From contig CALXGU010000058.1 of NCBI GenBank assembly GCA_944387905.1, positions 1 through 8,979 on the forward strand: a DNA stretch of 8,979 bases. The letters run 5' to 3'. A program made the translations under genes and the position numbers. The first letter of the stretch is position 1, and each line of letters begins with the position of its first letter. Positions 1 to 6,545 of this stretch are shown here, one piece after another. The DNA comes from an uncultured Clostridia bacterium. GTDB lineage: Bacteria > Bacillota > Clostridia > Oscillospirales > QAKW01. The notes under the pieces were generated by a model that worked only from the letters and a program-made list of their open reading frames with translations, did not search any database and had not been told where the DNA came from.

Positions 1-73
1 TTTTGATGCTGTTTAATTTTCAATGTTCATTCGCGCCAGCTTCCTTTTCGGCGCCCCACCCCTTTTGGGGTGC
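1..73 (-). other. Leader of a probable rRNA (or other stable RNA) operon, partial
   Basis: Downstream of the minus-strand promoter the predicted transcript opens with a tight hairpin: CACCCC at 57-62 pairs with GGGGTG at 67-72 around a four-base loop. A second hairpin follows (GCGCC at 33-37 with GGCGC at 50-54). Then comes GAACATTGAAAATTAAACAG (minus strand, 28-9), which resembles the (T)CTTTGAAAACT-like antitermination sequence found ahead of 16S rRNA and in rRNA spacers of Firmicutes. No long ORF is present. By this reading a 16S rRNA gene should lie just left of the window. The motif match is from memory, so a tRNA operon or another structured leader remains possible. Confidence 0.5.
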
Positions 74-79
74 CTGTCT

Positions 80-108
80 ATAATATCACACCCTTTCTCC
101 TTTGTCAA
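80..108 (-). promoter_or_regulatory. Strong SigA-type promoter firing leftward out of the window
   Basis: On the minus strand a perfect -35 box TTGACA (108-103) is followed after exactly 17 bp by TATTAT (85-80). Upstream of the -35 box, at about 110-165, the minus strand has A-rich runs that could serve as an UP element. Transcription would begin near position 73 and run left out of the window. No coding sequence follows within the window, which fits a stable-RNA operon rather than a protein gene. The boxes are read directly; promoter strength and target are inferred. Confidence 0.75.
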
Positions 109-202
109 CACCTTTTTGCTATCTTTTCCGCACTATTTTTTGTTTTTTTTCAACTCGCAAAAAAGCTCTCTATATCTTGTATCCGCATGGATTTATATAC
201 AC

Positions 203-237
203 AAAAAAACAGCTTCCGGAGTTTGATCCGAAAGCTG
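203..237 (-). terminator. Rho-independent terminator of the exonuclease gene
   Basis: On the minus strand CAGCTT-T-CGGA pairs with TCCG-G-AAGCTG (arms 237-227 and 220-210, one internal mismatch, six-base loop). Seven T residues follow (209-203). It lies about 50 nt past the exonuclease stop codon and before the leftward leader promoter, so it isolates the two transcripts. Confidence 0.85.
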
Positions 238-285
238 AATCAGATCCTTTCAAGCCGATAATCAAAGCCGACATTTCACGCGTGA

Positions 286-1164
286 TCATCTTGCCGCCGC
301 GAGTTTTTCGCTGTATTGCGCTATCATTTCCTCGCTCGCGGGCAGTACGCGTCTGCACGCCGCAAATTTATCGCCGTCCTTAAATGCCGTTACGACAAAC
401 TTCAAAGTACCGTGTTCGGCACACTGAGCCAGAGATATGCGCTTGCCTCTGCTCTCTATCCATTCGCCCTTTCGTAGTCTGCTGCCGCATATGGGACAAA
501 CCTGTCTGCACATTGTCTTATCCCTGAGCGCGCAGCGCATATTCTCAAATCCGCCTGCCGTTTCCTTTTGCCCTCTTAATCTGACAAGACTCATTATGTT
601 CTCATAATTTTCCATACCTTGACTCAGATCCAGTCTCATTGCTATCTTTGCGGTATTTACCGCATCATACAGCGCATTATGGAGAGTATATTTCTGCTCT
701 ATATTCAGCATTTCCATTGCGGAAGAGAGAGACCACTGACGAACGCCGCGGGTTATCTGGCGGTTAAAAATAAGCTGCAGGTCATAACTCTGAGGCAGCC
801 CGGAAAAATCCATACCGTGAACTGTCATATTTTCTATCAGCATGGGTATATCGTCGCAGCCCCAGGTAATGATACTGAATTCTTTGCCGCAGAACTCAAA
901 AAATTTATTCATAACCTGCTCAAATCCCAGGCACTGCGAAAGGTCGCTCTCAGTAATACCTGTGATTTTTTTGACCATACTGTTCATTTTCCTGTAAAAT
1001 ACAGGCTTCACATCAGACATAAACACATCACCAGCCACAAAATCCTCGTCCAGCTTTACCGCTCCTATTTGTATTATTTCACCGGTAAGGCGTACACCGT
1101 TGATGGTCAGACATTCTCTGCCGGAGGGCTGGTTCCACTCCATGTCCAAAATTATGTAATTCAC
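286..1164 (-). CDS. DEDDh-family 3'-5' exonuclease with C-terminal zinc ribbon (KapD-like)
   Basis: The 292-residue product is a cytoplasmic 3'-5' exonuclease of the DnaQ/ExoIII fold, which removes nucleotides from DNA or RNA 3' ends using two metal ions. The DEDDh signature is complete: D7 and E9 in the LDMEW block, D104/D105 in TWGCDD, and H162 with D167 in HNALYDA. After the nuclease domain (about 1-180) residues C223, C226, C248 and H251 look like a zinc ribbon. Similar domains occur in KapD of Bacillus, a sporulation-linked inhibitor, but the function here is not shown. The GTG start at 1164 is chosen because an extended -10 promoter (1199-1207) lies inside the longer reading frame from 1290, and because the family normally starts just ahead of the first catalytic Asp. 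The longer frame would add a spurious hydrophobic N-terminus. The gene appears monocistronic, between two terminators. Confidence 0.85.
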   Translation of the reverse strand: MNYIILDMEWNQPSGRECLTINGVRLTGEIIQIGAVKLDEDFVAGDVFMSDVKPVFYRKMNSMVKKITGITESDLSQCLGFEQVMNKFFEFCGKEFSIITWGCDDIPMLIENMTVHGMDFSGLPQSYDLQLIFNRQITRGVRQWSLSSAMEMLNIEQKYTLHNALYDAVNTAKIAMRLDLSQGMENYENIMSLVRLRGQKETAGGFENMRCALRDKTMCRQVCPICGSRLRKGEWIESRGKRISLAQCAEHGTLKFVVTAFKDGDKFAACRRVLPASEEMIAQYSEKLAAAR

Positions 1165-1198
1165 ATCATCATTCTTTCTTTTTATGTATATCCTGACT

Positions 1199-1207
1199 AT
1201 TATAACA
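1199..1207 (-). promoter_or_regulatory. Extended -10 promoter of the exonuclease gene
   Basis: The minus strand reads TGTTATAAT, a perfect extended -10 element. Only a weak -35 candidate (TTTATT) lies 17 bp upstream, as is usual for extended -10 promoters. A start of transcription near 1192 gives a 5' leader of about 28 nt with a purine-rich AAGAAAG ahead of the GTG codon. This element decides the start choice for the downstream gene. Confidence 0.65.
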
Positions 1208-1291
1208 AAAATAAGTTCAAAAATAAACCCCCTGCGGCAAAAAATCTTAATGTTAAACATCAGGGGCTTGTCCGTGGGCATTAAAAGCATT

Positions 1292-1320
1292 AAAAAGCGT
1301 CAGGCTTTTGCCTGACGCTT
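1292..1320 (-). terminator. Rho-independent terminator of the G5/3D gene
   Basis: A perfect 11-bp stem (1295-1305 with 1310-1320) closes a four-base loop. On the minus strand it is followed by a short T run (1296-1292). It begins 7 nt past the stop codon of the G5/3D gene. The plus-strand side lacks a comparable T tract, so it acts leftward. Confidence 0.85.
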
Positions 1321-1327
1321 ATATTCA

Positions 1328-2440
1328 TCACTCAAGAACATACACATTTACAGTTCTTCTGCCGAAGTTTCTGCACTCACCGTAGGTTTCGAGAAAAACA
1401 TCTATTTTATTTCCCTTGATTGCACCGCCGGTGTCTGCGGCAACTGCTGTGCCGTATACATACGAGCCGTCTGATGTCTCGATATACAGCTTTGTACCGA
1501 GGGGTATCACATTAGGATCAACCGCTACGATCCCGCGGTACGGGCGTATACCGGTCGCCGTCATATTCCCGCCGTCATTGCCGTAGGTATAGGCTGTGGC
1601 GGTCATCGTATATACCGCCTTGTAGCTGGTAGGCGTAGAAGAGGTGACGACTGTCGGCTTTTTCTTTGTACCTACAAGCACAACTTTGTTTACCGTCTCT
1701 TTGACAGTCTCCTTTCCGACAAGCTGTCTTTCCGTCTCGACACCGTCTACGTACGTCACGGCATAAGTATATTCTATTTTTCCGTTCTGTCCGGCTGTCT
1801 TGACTTTTGTCTGACCGATGTACAGCTCATCTGTGTTTACTTTCTCCGTTTCATATTCCACGGTCTCTGTCTCTGTGACCGTAGACGATGACACTCGGTT
1901 GAGTTCGATAACCGATTCGCCGCTGACCGTCTCATCAAGCGGGATATTTATAATATCCCCGTCATTATATTCTATCTCTGCCTGCGCCAGCACATCACTT
2001 ACCGTTGCCTCAACGGTTCTGAGCACTGTCTGGCCTCCGTCCGCCTTGACGGTGACGTAAAAAGCACGGTCGATATACACCGATGTGCCGTCAACTGCAA
2101 CCACATCTCCGTCATATATCTCTACCCCGGCAAGTTCCAGCCATTTTTCGCTGTCGTCTGCAAGAGTCGTAAAAGCCGCATATTCCTGCCCGTCTATATA
2201 TACGGTAACAGCATTCTGCTTTATCAAAACCACTGACATCAGCATTACCGCCGCTGTCGTTGCCGACACTGCGGTTAGCATTATCTTGTGACGTTTCATA
2301 AACGATACGGCCTTTGTGTTTTTGACTGATTTTGCTCTGTCGGTAGTTTTGCTGAATATATCCAAGGCTCTGTCAAACATTCTCTTAGCGGTTGATTTGC
2401 ATACCCCTGTCGCTTTTTTTATCTGCGATTTAATGTCCAT
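1328..2440 (-). CDS. Membrane-anchored cell-wall protein with DUF348, G5 and 3D domains (YabE-like)
   Basis: The 370-residue product is probably a cell-wall-active protein, exported and anchored at its N-terminus. A basic cytoplasmic stretch (1-51) precedes one membrane segment (about 52-73). Two DUF348-type repeats follow (about 77-117 and 128-168), then a G5 domain (about 180-257) and a C-terminal 3D domain (about 275-369). The 3D domain has its three aspartates: D308 in VAVDP, D336 in AADTGG and D347 in KIDVFL, a double-psi barrel related to MltA lytic transglycosylases. This order is that of YabE and of Rpf/Sps-like proteins of Firmicutes, which are thought to cut or remodel peptidoglycan. 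The start is well supported: AAAGGAG lies 6 nt ahead of ATG. A SigA-like promoter and WalR-like boxes precede it, which fits control by cell-wall metabolism. Substrate and enzymatic activity are inferred from the family. Confidence 0.9.
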   Translation of the reverse strand: MDIKSQIKKATGVCKSTAKRMFDRALDIFSKTTDRAKSVKNTKAVSFMKRHKIMLTAVSATTAAVMLMSVVLIKQNAVTVYIDGQEYAAFTTLADDSEKWLELAGVEIYDGDVVAVDGTSVYIDRAFYVTVKADGGQTVLRTVEATVSDVLAQAEIEYNDGDIINIPLDETVSGESVIELNRVSSSTVTETETVEYETEKVNTDELYIGQTKVKTAGQNGKIEYTYAVTYVDGVETERQLVGKETVKETVNKVVLVGTKKKPTVVTSSTPTSYKAVYTMTATAYTYGNDGGNMTATGIRPYRGIVAVDPNVIPLGTKLYIETSDGSYVYGTAVAADTGGAIKGNKIDVFLETYGECRNFGRRTVNVYVLE

Positions 2441-2475
2441 AAAAAACTCCTTTATTGTTTTGTAAAGGCCGAAAA

Positions 2476-2503
2476 ATTACAAATCGATTACAAAACTGTT
2501 ACA
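2476..2503 (-). promoter_or_regulatory. Three tandem WalR-like half sites upstream of the G5/3D gene
   Basis: On the minus strand TGTAAC (2503-2498), TGTAAT (2492-2487) and TGTAAT (2481-2476) are each separated by exactly 5 bp, one helical turn apart. The WalR (YycF) consensus known from Bacillus and Staphylococcus is TGTWAH-N5-TGTWAH, and both adjacent pairs match it fully. WalR controls peptidoglycan-remodelling genes, among them B. subtilis yocH, which has a 3D domain. The sites begin one base after the -10 box and cover the likely start of transcription, a position more typical of repression than of activation. Binding is inferred from the match and the gene type. Confidence 0.6.
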
Positions 2504-2504
2504 C

Positions 2505-2533
2505 ATTCTAACAGATAACTTTTAAAAAATCAA
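2505..2533 (-). promoter_or_regulatory. SigA-type promoter of the G5/3D gene
   Basis: On the minus strand TTGATT (2533-2528) and TAGAAT (2510-2505) are separated by 17 bp, and the -10 box carries an upstream TG at the extended position. Transcription would begin near 2498, giving a leader of about 58 nt that contains the AAAGGAG ribosome binding site. Confidence 0.7.
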
Positions 2534-2570
2534 GTGTTTTTTTAAAATTGTTACTGTTCCGAAATTAATT

Positions 2571-2620
2571 ATATCCATATTTAGGCTGATTTATACTCAA
2601 TTTTATAATATTATGGATAT
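2571..2620. repeat. Inverted repeat in the divergent intergenic region
   Basis: ATATCCATA at 2571-2579 is the exact reverse complement of TATGGATAT at 2612-2620, with 32 bp of very A+T-rich DNA between. It lies between the divergent promoters of the G5/3D gene and the lipoprotein gene, so it could be a distal operator pair. With such base composition it may also be chance. The rest of the 280-bp spacer (2441-2720) holds the two promoters and no coding sequence that I can support. Confidence 0.3.
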
Positions 2621-2667
2621 TGATTACATGTTAACAAAAAAACGGTAAAAAATGCTTGATTTAATTG

Positions 2668-2696
2668 TTGACAATCAAAACTGCATATTGTAATCT
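2668..2696 (+). promoter_or_regulatory. Promoter of the lipoprotein gene
   Basis: A perfect -35 box TTGACA (2668-2673) is followed after 17 bp by TAATCT (2691-2696), a weak -10 match. Transcription would begin near 2703, just before the AGGAG ribosome binding site. The good -35 and its spacing make it the best candidate in this spacer. Confidence 0.5.
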
Positions 2697-2710
2697 TAAA
2701 ATAGTAAATA

Positions 2711-2717
2711 AGGAGAG
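2711..2717 (+). promoter_or_regulatory. Ribosome binding site deciding a TTG start
   Basis: AGGAG at 2711-2715 lies 5 nt ahead of TTG at 2721 but 17 nt ahead of the in-frame ATG at 2733. The spacing favours TTG as the start. The ATG would give a more usual signal peptide beginning MKK, but nothing resembling a ribosome binding site precedes it. Confidence 0.6.
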
Positions 2718-2720
2718 TTT

Positions 2721-3638
2721 TTGTTTTACGCAATGAAAAAGCTATTGATTTTTTTTCTTGTTTTAATTTTGATGATAAGCGGCTGCAGCTCTGATATCGG
2801 CACAGACACGCCTCAGCCTGATGATCAGCAGGAATATGTGCCGCCTGAGCCCGCAGAAGTCACGGTTACTGACTCTGACGGAAGAACTGTTACTACTTCT
2901 GCCGAAAACGGGGATATCGTTTCTGTCGGATACGAATCGACATGTCTTCTGATAGCGCTCGGAGCCAAGGGCAGGATAACGGGAATAGACGCCGAATCAG
3001 CTGACAGCAGGCTGGTTTCAGACTCGTGTCCCGAGCTTGGCCAGCTGCCTGTAATAACAGACGATGGGTCTGTTGTTACCGACAGTATAACAGCCCAAAA
3101 TCCCGGGCTTGTGATACTGACAGATGAATATGTACAATATCTAAGTGAGCTGGAAAACGCGGGGCTCACTGTCGCCGTAGTGAGATTCAACGGTGTGGAG
3201 CAGATAAAAAGCTCAGTCGAGCTTATAGGAAGTCTGTCCAATACTCAGCAAGCCGCGCAAAATCTGTGCAACTATTACGACAGTGCGCTTACAAGGTTTA
3301 AGGTCCTGACCATGACTGAACCGCAAAAAACAGTTTCTGTTTTCAATAATGACGAGTTGCTGACAGAGTTCATGACATATATCAACTGCAGTGTTGCGGA
3401 AAACGGAGAATTTGTCATAGCAAGAGCGTCGGACAATGTACAGGGCGCGCTGTGCGCGCCGTCACTGATAGAGCCGTGGGATGAACCGTCCGTATCGCTT
3501 GTGCTTGGTCTTTACTGGTATGCGCATAATATTTACCCCGACCTTTTCTCAAAAGAGGAGATAACCCAAAAAGCGATAGATTTTTATACTGAATTTTACG
3601 GAGTAAGTTATACAGCTCAGCAGCTGGGTCTTGAATGA
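2721..3638 (+). CDS. Orphan ABC-type substrate-binding lipoprotein (iron-complex/B12 family), C-lobe shortened
   Basis: The 305-residue product resembles the substrate-binding lipoproteins of iron-siderophore, haem and cobalamin importers (BtuF/FepB-like, Peripla_BP_2 fold), tethered outside the membrane. A hydrophobic signal (about 8-19) ends in the lipobox ISGC with C22 as lipidation site. The N-lobe is typical (VTVTDSDGRTV near 47-57, then the ALGAKGRITGID block). Near the end, IEPWDEPSVSLVLGLYW and YPDLF are family-like. Between the inter-lobe helix (to about 205) and IEPWD (about 254) only some 47 residues remain, where relatives usually have 80 or more; the expected 'WNPDVI' strand is not visible. 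So the C-lobe appears internally shortened and ligand binding may be altered or lost. No permease or ATPase gene is adjacent. The last codons, YTAQQLGLE, lie in a repeat that recurs at 7054-7077. The TTG start follows from the ribosome binding site; ATG at 2733 is the alternative. Confidence 0.8.
   Translation: MFYAMKKLLIFFLVLILMISGCSSDIGTDTPQPDDQQEYVPPEPAEVTVTDSDGRTVTTSAENGDIVSVGYESTCLLIALGAKGRITGIDAESADSRLVSDSCPELGQLPVITDDGSVVTDSITAQNPGLVILTDEYVQYLSELENAGLTVAVVRFNGVEQIKSSVELIGSLSNTQQAAQNLCNYYDSALTRFKVLTMTEPQKTVSVFNNDELLTEFMTYINCSVAENGEFVIARASDNVQGALCAPSLIEPWDEPSVSLVLGLYWYAHNIYPDLFSKEEITQKAIDFYTEFYGVSYTAQQLGLE
3444..3460. repeat. GC-rich inverted repeat inside the lipoprotein gene
   Basis: GGCGCGC (3444-3450), TGT, GCGCGCC (3454-3460) form a perfect 7-bp stem with a three-base loop. 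It lies in the coding region just where the C-lobe seems shortened. Such palindromes can promote deletion during replication, but chance cannot be excluded. Confidence 0.4.
3604..3627 (+). repeat. Direct repeat, copy 1 (end of the lipoprotein gene)
   Basis: This 24-nt stretch recurs at 7054-7077 with one mismatch (23/24); positions 3608-3627 are identical over 20 nt. In this copy it encodes VSYTAQQL near the C-terminus of the lipoprotein, 11 nt before the stop codon. It also contains a small internal symmetry (CAGCT, CAGCTG). Confidence 0.8.
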
Positions 3639-3654
3639 TGATTATCTGCCAAAC

Positions 3655-3687
3655 AAAAAATAAGCGCCGCTTATCTGCGGCGCTTTT
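3655..3687. terminator. Bidirectional terminator between convergent genes
   Basis: A perfect 9-bp stem (3662-3670 with 3677-3685) closes a six-base loop. Rightward it is followed by a short T run (to 3687). Leftward (minus strand) it is followed by TTATTTTTTG, a better T tract. It lies 23 nt past the lipoprotein stop and about 95 nt past the stop of the convergent glycosidase, so it can end both transcripts. The rest of 3639-3780 shows no other feature. Confidence 0.85.
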
Positions 3688-3780
3688 ACTTTCAGTAAAA
3701 TAATTGCAGTCAACACATAACTTGACTTTAAAACGTATATAGAAATACAGCTTATGCTTTTGATCAACCGGATTTTATTA

Positions 3781-5733
3781 TCAAATTTCAGTTTGCATAA
3801 AATCGCGTACAAGGTACTTTTCATCCTTGTCAACCGAGTATCTGCAAACCGTGTCGTTTTTATAAAATATAAATGTTCCGCTTGTATAAAACTCGATTTC
3901 ACCGTCATCCGAAATTCCAAATGTCCGGGCAGCGAGCATCTTTTCGCTTATTCCTATGGGAGTAAAATCATCATTTAATGCAACTATATTGTAAAGCTTT
4001 ATATCATTTGAGCTGTTTACGGTTACATCTTTCCATTCATTATAGCCTAAGATAAAATAATCCTTTGAGAAAAATTCAAAGAATAAAAACTTTTCACCTG
4101 ATAGTCCGTCGATCTGGCACGGAGAAATTTTTGAAGACACACAGTAATTATCTACAGACAGGTTAAACAGAGCCATTACCCCCGTACCTCTGCAGACATT
4201 TTGGATAACAAGCGCTCTGCCCTGATCTGCCGGATTGTTTGTAAGGCAGTCTGCCGCGGGCATTCCTGGCCGGTCACATCTCAATATTCTTCCGTCGTCA
4301 AGACACAGCGGATATAATACGTCGGGTCTGCTTCTGCCTATCTTATCGCTTATGTACACCGGTCCTCCGCTCACAGCGTGCAAAACGCAGTTTTTGAGCG
4401 CCTGTTCATCGTCTGTCCACCACATATCATAATCACAGTAATATAAGGGACTGAGCATAAACGAATTGTATGCGCACTGCAAAATGTGCCCGACAAACCA
4501 GCTGTTGTTTTCCGGCATAAAATCACCGCTGCAGCGCGATACGGCGCTTTGCGGCCTGTTCCATATATCCTCCGCTGCCATTCCCATGCAGTTTATAAGA
4601 TTATTGGCGAAATATTTACCGACCGATTCCTCCATCGCCTCATGGATATTGCGCGCAACGGTGCCGACAGGCAATGTATAGCGATAAAATCTGTTTATCA
4701 TGCTTTGATTGTCGATCTTTACAAAGTCTGCGCCGCAGTCCTTCAGATAAGAATGGAAAGAATCATAAAACGCATATGCGTCTTGCTTAGTATATCCGTG
4801 TATCACAGACCCGCGCGGGGTTGTGTAAAGGCTTTCTTTCAGCTTTTTGTAAACAGGGCCTTGGGGATCTATTCCAAACCAATATCCGGTAGTAGGATGC
4901 CAAATTCCTACACGGCAGCCCATCTGATTGACTTGTTTTATAAATTGACCAAGGCCTGATGGAAACCGCTTGGGGTCTGCGTGAAAGGAATACAATCTGC
5001 TTTTCTTCATCATGGACATCATCTCTTGAAAATTGCTGTACTGCGCGCCGTAAAAATCATGAACCTCTCCCCACATATCGTCGAAAAGCACCCATTTTAC
5101 GGGGATATCTTTTTCTCTGAACTCACGGCATTTATCAGTTATTCCCTCAGCGTCCACGCGTATCTGCATCGCATCCCAGCTGCACCAGCCCAAATACTCG
5201 AAAATCTCAGGATAGCTTTTTTCTTCTATGGTTTTATAATTTGTCCCCATATATTCCATCGCCGCATAAGTACATTCCTTTATCATGCCGAAAGGATTTT
5301 TGCCTTCAGAATACACAAATGCCGGCGCGTGACATTCGGTCAAACCCTTTGCCCATGAAAACAGTACCGCTTCAACAGAATTTTCAGCACCGCGAAGTAC
5401 GCATTTATATTTGTCGGATACGATAGGCAGTATTATTCCGAAATCTCCGCTTGGCTTTTTATATGTCATGAGCTGGGTGTTATACGGCAAATCTTTTAGT
5501 TCTCTGCCAAAAAAGATTTTACACCAATATTCTCCCGAGAGGTAATTGGCACTATATTCGACGACCCGCTCGTCAAAATCGATATCAATAACAGCGCCGC
5601 AGTCAGAATCCAGCGGCATGCCGGTCGTTATATCCAAAGCGACAACAACAGCATTGCCGTATTTGATCTTTTTGAATTGCGCCTCATGCAATTTGCTGTT
5701 ATCCTCTGTTTTATAATACGCCTTAAATTCCAT
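3781..5733 (-). CDS. GH36 / raffinose-synthase (Sip1)-like alpha-galactosidase
   Basis: The 650-residue product belongs to the raffinose-synthase/seed-imbibition branch of clan GH-D, retaining glycosidases that release or transfer alpha-galactosyl residues. An N-terminal beta-sandwich (about 1-160) precedes the (beta/alpha)8 barrel. Barrel motifs are YLGWCSWDA (180-188), KWVLFDDMW (213-221), FVKID with probable nucleophile D341, and SRCSGDFMP with probable acid/base D404. WWTDDEQALKNCVLHAVSGGPVYISDKIG-type residues (438-466) are characteristic of the Sip1 branch. A C-terminal beta domain follows (about 500-650). No signal peptide is seen, so it is probably cytoplasmic and acts on imported oligosaccharides, yet no sugar transporter is nearby. 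The start at 5733 (GGGG 8 nt upstream) is chosen because a frame opening at 5787 would begin upstream of its own transcription start. The exact substrate cannot be told from sequence. Confidence 0.85.
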   Translation of the reverse strand: MEFKAYYKTEDNSKLHEAQFKKIKYGNAVVVALDITTGMPLDSDCGAVIDIDFDERVVEYSANYLSGEYWCKIFFGRELKDLPYNTQLMTYKKPSGDFGIILPIVSDKYKCVLRGAENSVEAVLFSWAKGLTECHAPAFVYSEGKNPFGMIKECTYAAMEYMGTNYKTIEEKSYPEIFEYLGWCSWDAMQIRVDAEGITDKCREFREKDIPVKWVLFDDMWGEVHDFYGAQYSNFQEMMSMMKKSRLYSFHADPKRFPSGLGQFIKQVNQMGCRVGIWHPTTGYWFGIDPQGPVYKKLKESLYTTPRGSVIHGYTKQDAYAFYDSFHSYLKDCGADFVKIDNQSMINRFYRYTLPVGTVARNIHEAMEESVGKYFANNLINCMGMAAEDIWNRPQSAVSRCSGDFMPENNSWFVGHILQCAYNSFMLSPLYYCDYDMWWTDDEQALKNCVLHAVSGGPVYISDKIGRSRPDVLYPLCLDDGRILRCDRPGMPAADCLTNNPADQGRALVIQNVCRGTGVMALFNLSVDNYCVSSKISPCQIDGLSGEKFLFFEFFSKDYFILGYNEWKDVTVNSSNDIKLYNIVALNDDFTPIGISEKMLAARTFGISDDGEIEFYTSGTFIFYKNDTVCRYSVDKDEKYLVRDFMQTEI

Positions 5734-5772
5734 TGCATATACCCCATAAACGCCGAAAAAAACAGCAGCACT

Positions 5773-5801
5773 ATTATATAATAACATAATACCGCTGTCA
5801 A
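5773..5801 (-). promoter_or_regulatory. Consensus SigA promoter of the GH36 gene
   Basis: On the minus strand TTGACA (5801-5796) and TATAAT (5778-5773) are both perfect and separated by 17 bp. Transcription would begin near 5766, about 33 nt ahead of the ATG at 5733. A promoter that matches consensus fully usually needs a repressor to be regulated, but no clear operator palindrome was found. Confidence 0.9.
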
Positions 5802-5845
5802 GCTATGTCGTCCATACTCAGAAAATCGCCGGCGGAAGCAGTGTA

Positions 5846-5874
5846 TTGACATTTATATGAAGTTGATATATATT
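5846..5874 (+). promoter_or_regulatory. Promoter upstream of the glycyl-radical enzyme remnant
   Basis: TTGACA (5846-5851) and TATATT (5869-5874) are separated by 17 bp. The promoter is divergent from that of the GH36 gene, with 44 bp between the two -35 boxes. It still looks intact although the gene behind it is broken. I saw no terminator between it and the phosphoesterase gene at 7105, so it may now drive that gene. Confidence 0.7.
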
Positions 5875-5932
5875 TATTCAGAAAGAAATAAGCAAATATT
5901 CTTTCCATATTATGTTTATGAAGGTAAAATCG

Positions 5933-6545
5933 ATGAACCAGCTGCTTGAATATATCGTTGAAAAAAACACCTAAAGTTTCGCCATACCGTGAATTGGGAT
6001 TTAGCGCATTACTACTGCGAAAAAGGGCTGTCGCCGGTAGAGCGAATGGCGGACCGTTTTGAAAGGCTCTGCAAAGAGGAGCAGCCAGTCATATTGCCGT
6101 CTGAGCAGATTTGCTTTATGCGTACGGTCGCAAACCTGCCGCCTATTTTTACCGATTCCGAGTGGGAAAAGATAAATAGATCCCACATATTCACGAATCC
6201 GGATTTATGTCAAATCTGTCTCCCGATTATTACAAAACCATCGGGATCGGACTACTGGAAAAACGCAAAACCGCCGACAAATACGGCAGACGCGCTATTG
6301 ATAATATCATAAACTGCAGCGCCCTTTTGCATAAACTGCGCTATGAAAGCCCCAAGCTGGGCAACAACGATGATTATGTCGACAGCATCGCAGTCGATCT
6401 GCTTGACAGCTTTGCCTTTGCATTGAAAGACAGAAAAAATGAGCGCAAAGGCGTTTTCAGGGCGGGCACGGGCAGCGCTATGTACTATTTATGGCACGCA
6501 AACGAAATAGGTGCCTCACCTGACGGCAGACTTGCAGGCGAACCG
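5933..6545 (+). pseudogene. Broken glycyl-radical enzyme (pyruvate formate-lyase-like)
   Basis: Pieces of a PFL-family glycyl-radical enzyme are spread over different frames. A likely start is ATG 5933 (AAGG upstream, MNQLLEYIVEK), broken by a stop near 5960. From about 5989 the frame reads NWDLAHYYCEKGLSPVERM and later MRTVANLPPIFTDSEWEKI, typical of the family N-terminus. Near 6184-6188 one base is missing: restoring it in the CAC-AT-ATT stretch would give HYIHESGFMSNLSPDYY. The next frame continues to about 6330, then jumps to sequence from near the C-terminus (SPKLGNNDDYVDSIAVDLL, then FRAGTGSAMYYLWHANEIGASPDGR). Several hundred residues, including the active-site Cys, are absent, and the C-terminal glycyl-radical loop is lost at the junction with the activase remnant. 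Full-length members have roughly 700-850 residues. The substrate of the ancestor is unknown. Confidence 0.85.

Noticed and set aside
619..1284. 221-codon plus-strand open frame
   Set aside because: It lies antisense to the exonuclease, shows no recognisable family features and has no good ribosome binding site.
1165..1290. Longer frame of the exonuclease with a hydrophobic N-terminus
   Set aside because: The extended -10 promoter at 1199-1207 lies inside it and the family motif begins right after the GTG at 1164, so the extension is most likely untranslated.
2441..2720. Possible c-di-AMP (ydaO) riboswitch ahead of the G5/3D gene, as known for some cell-wall genes
   Set aside because: The leader is only about 58 nt and A+T-rich, without the GC-rich helices such a riboswitch needs.
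3722..3750. TTGACT with a downstream TATATA as a plus-strand promoter
   Set aside because: The spacing is wrong for a SigA promoter and no gene follows on the plus strand.
5734..5787. Upstream extension of the GH36 protein starting at 5787
   Set aside because: The perfect promoter at 5773-5801 places the transcription start near 5766, downstream of that start codon.
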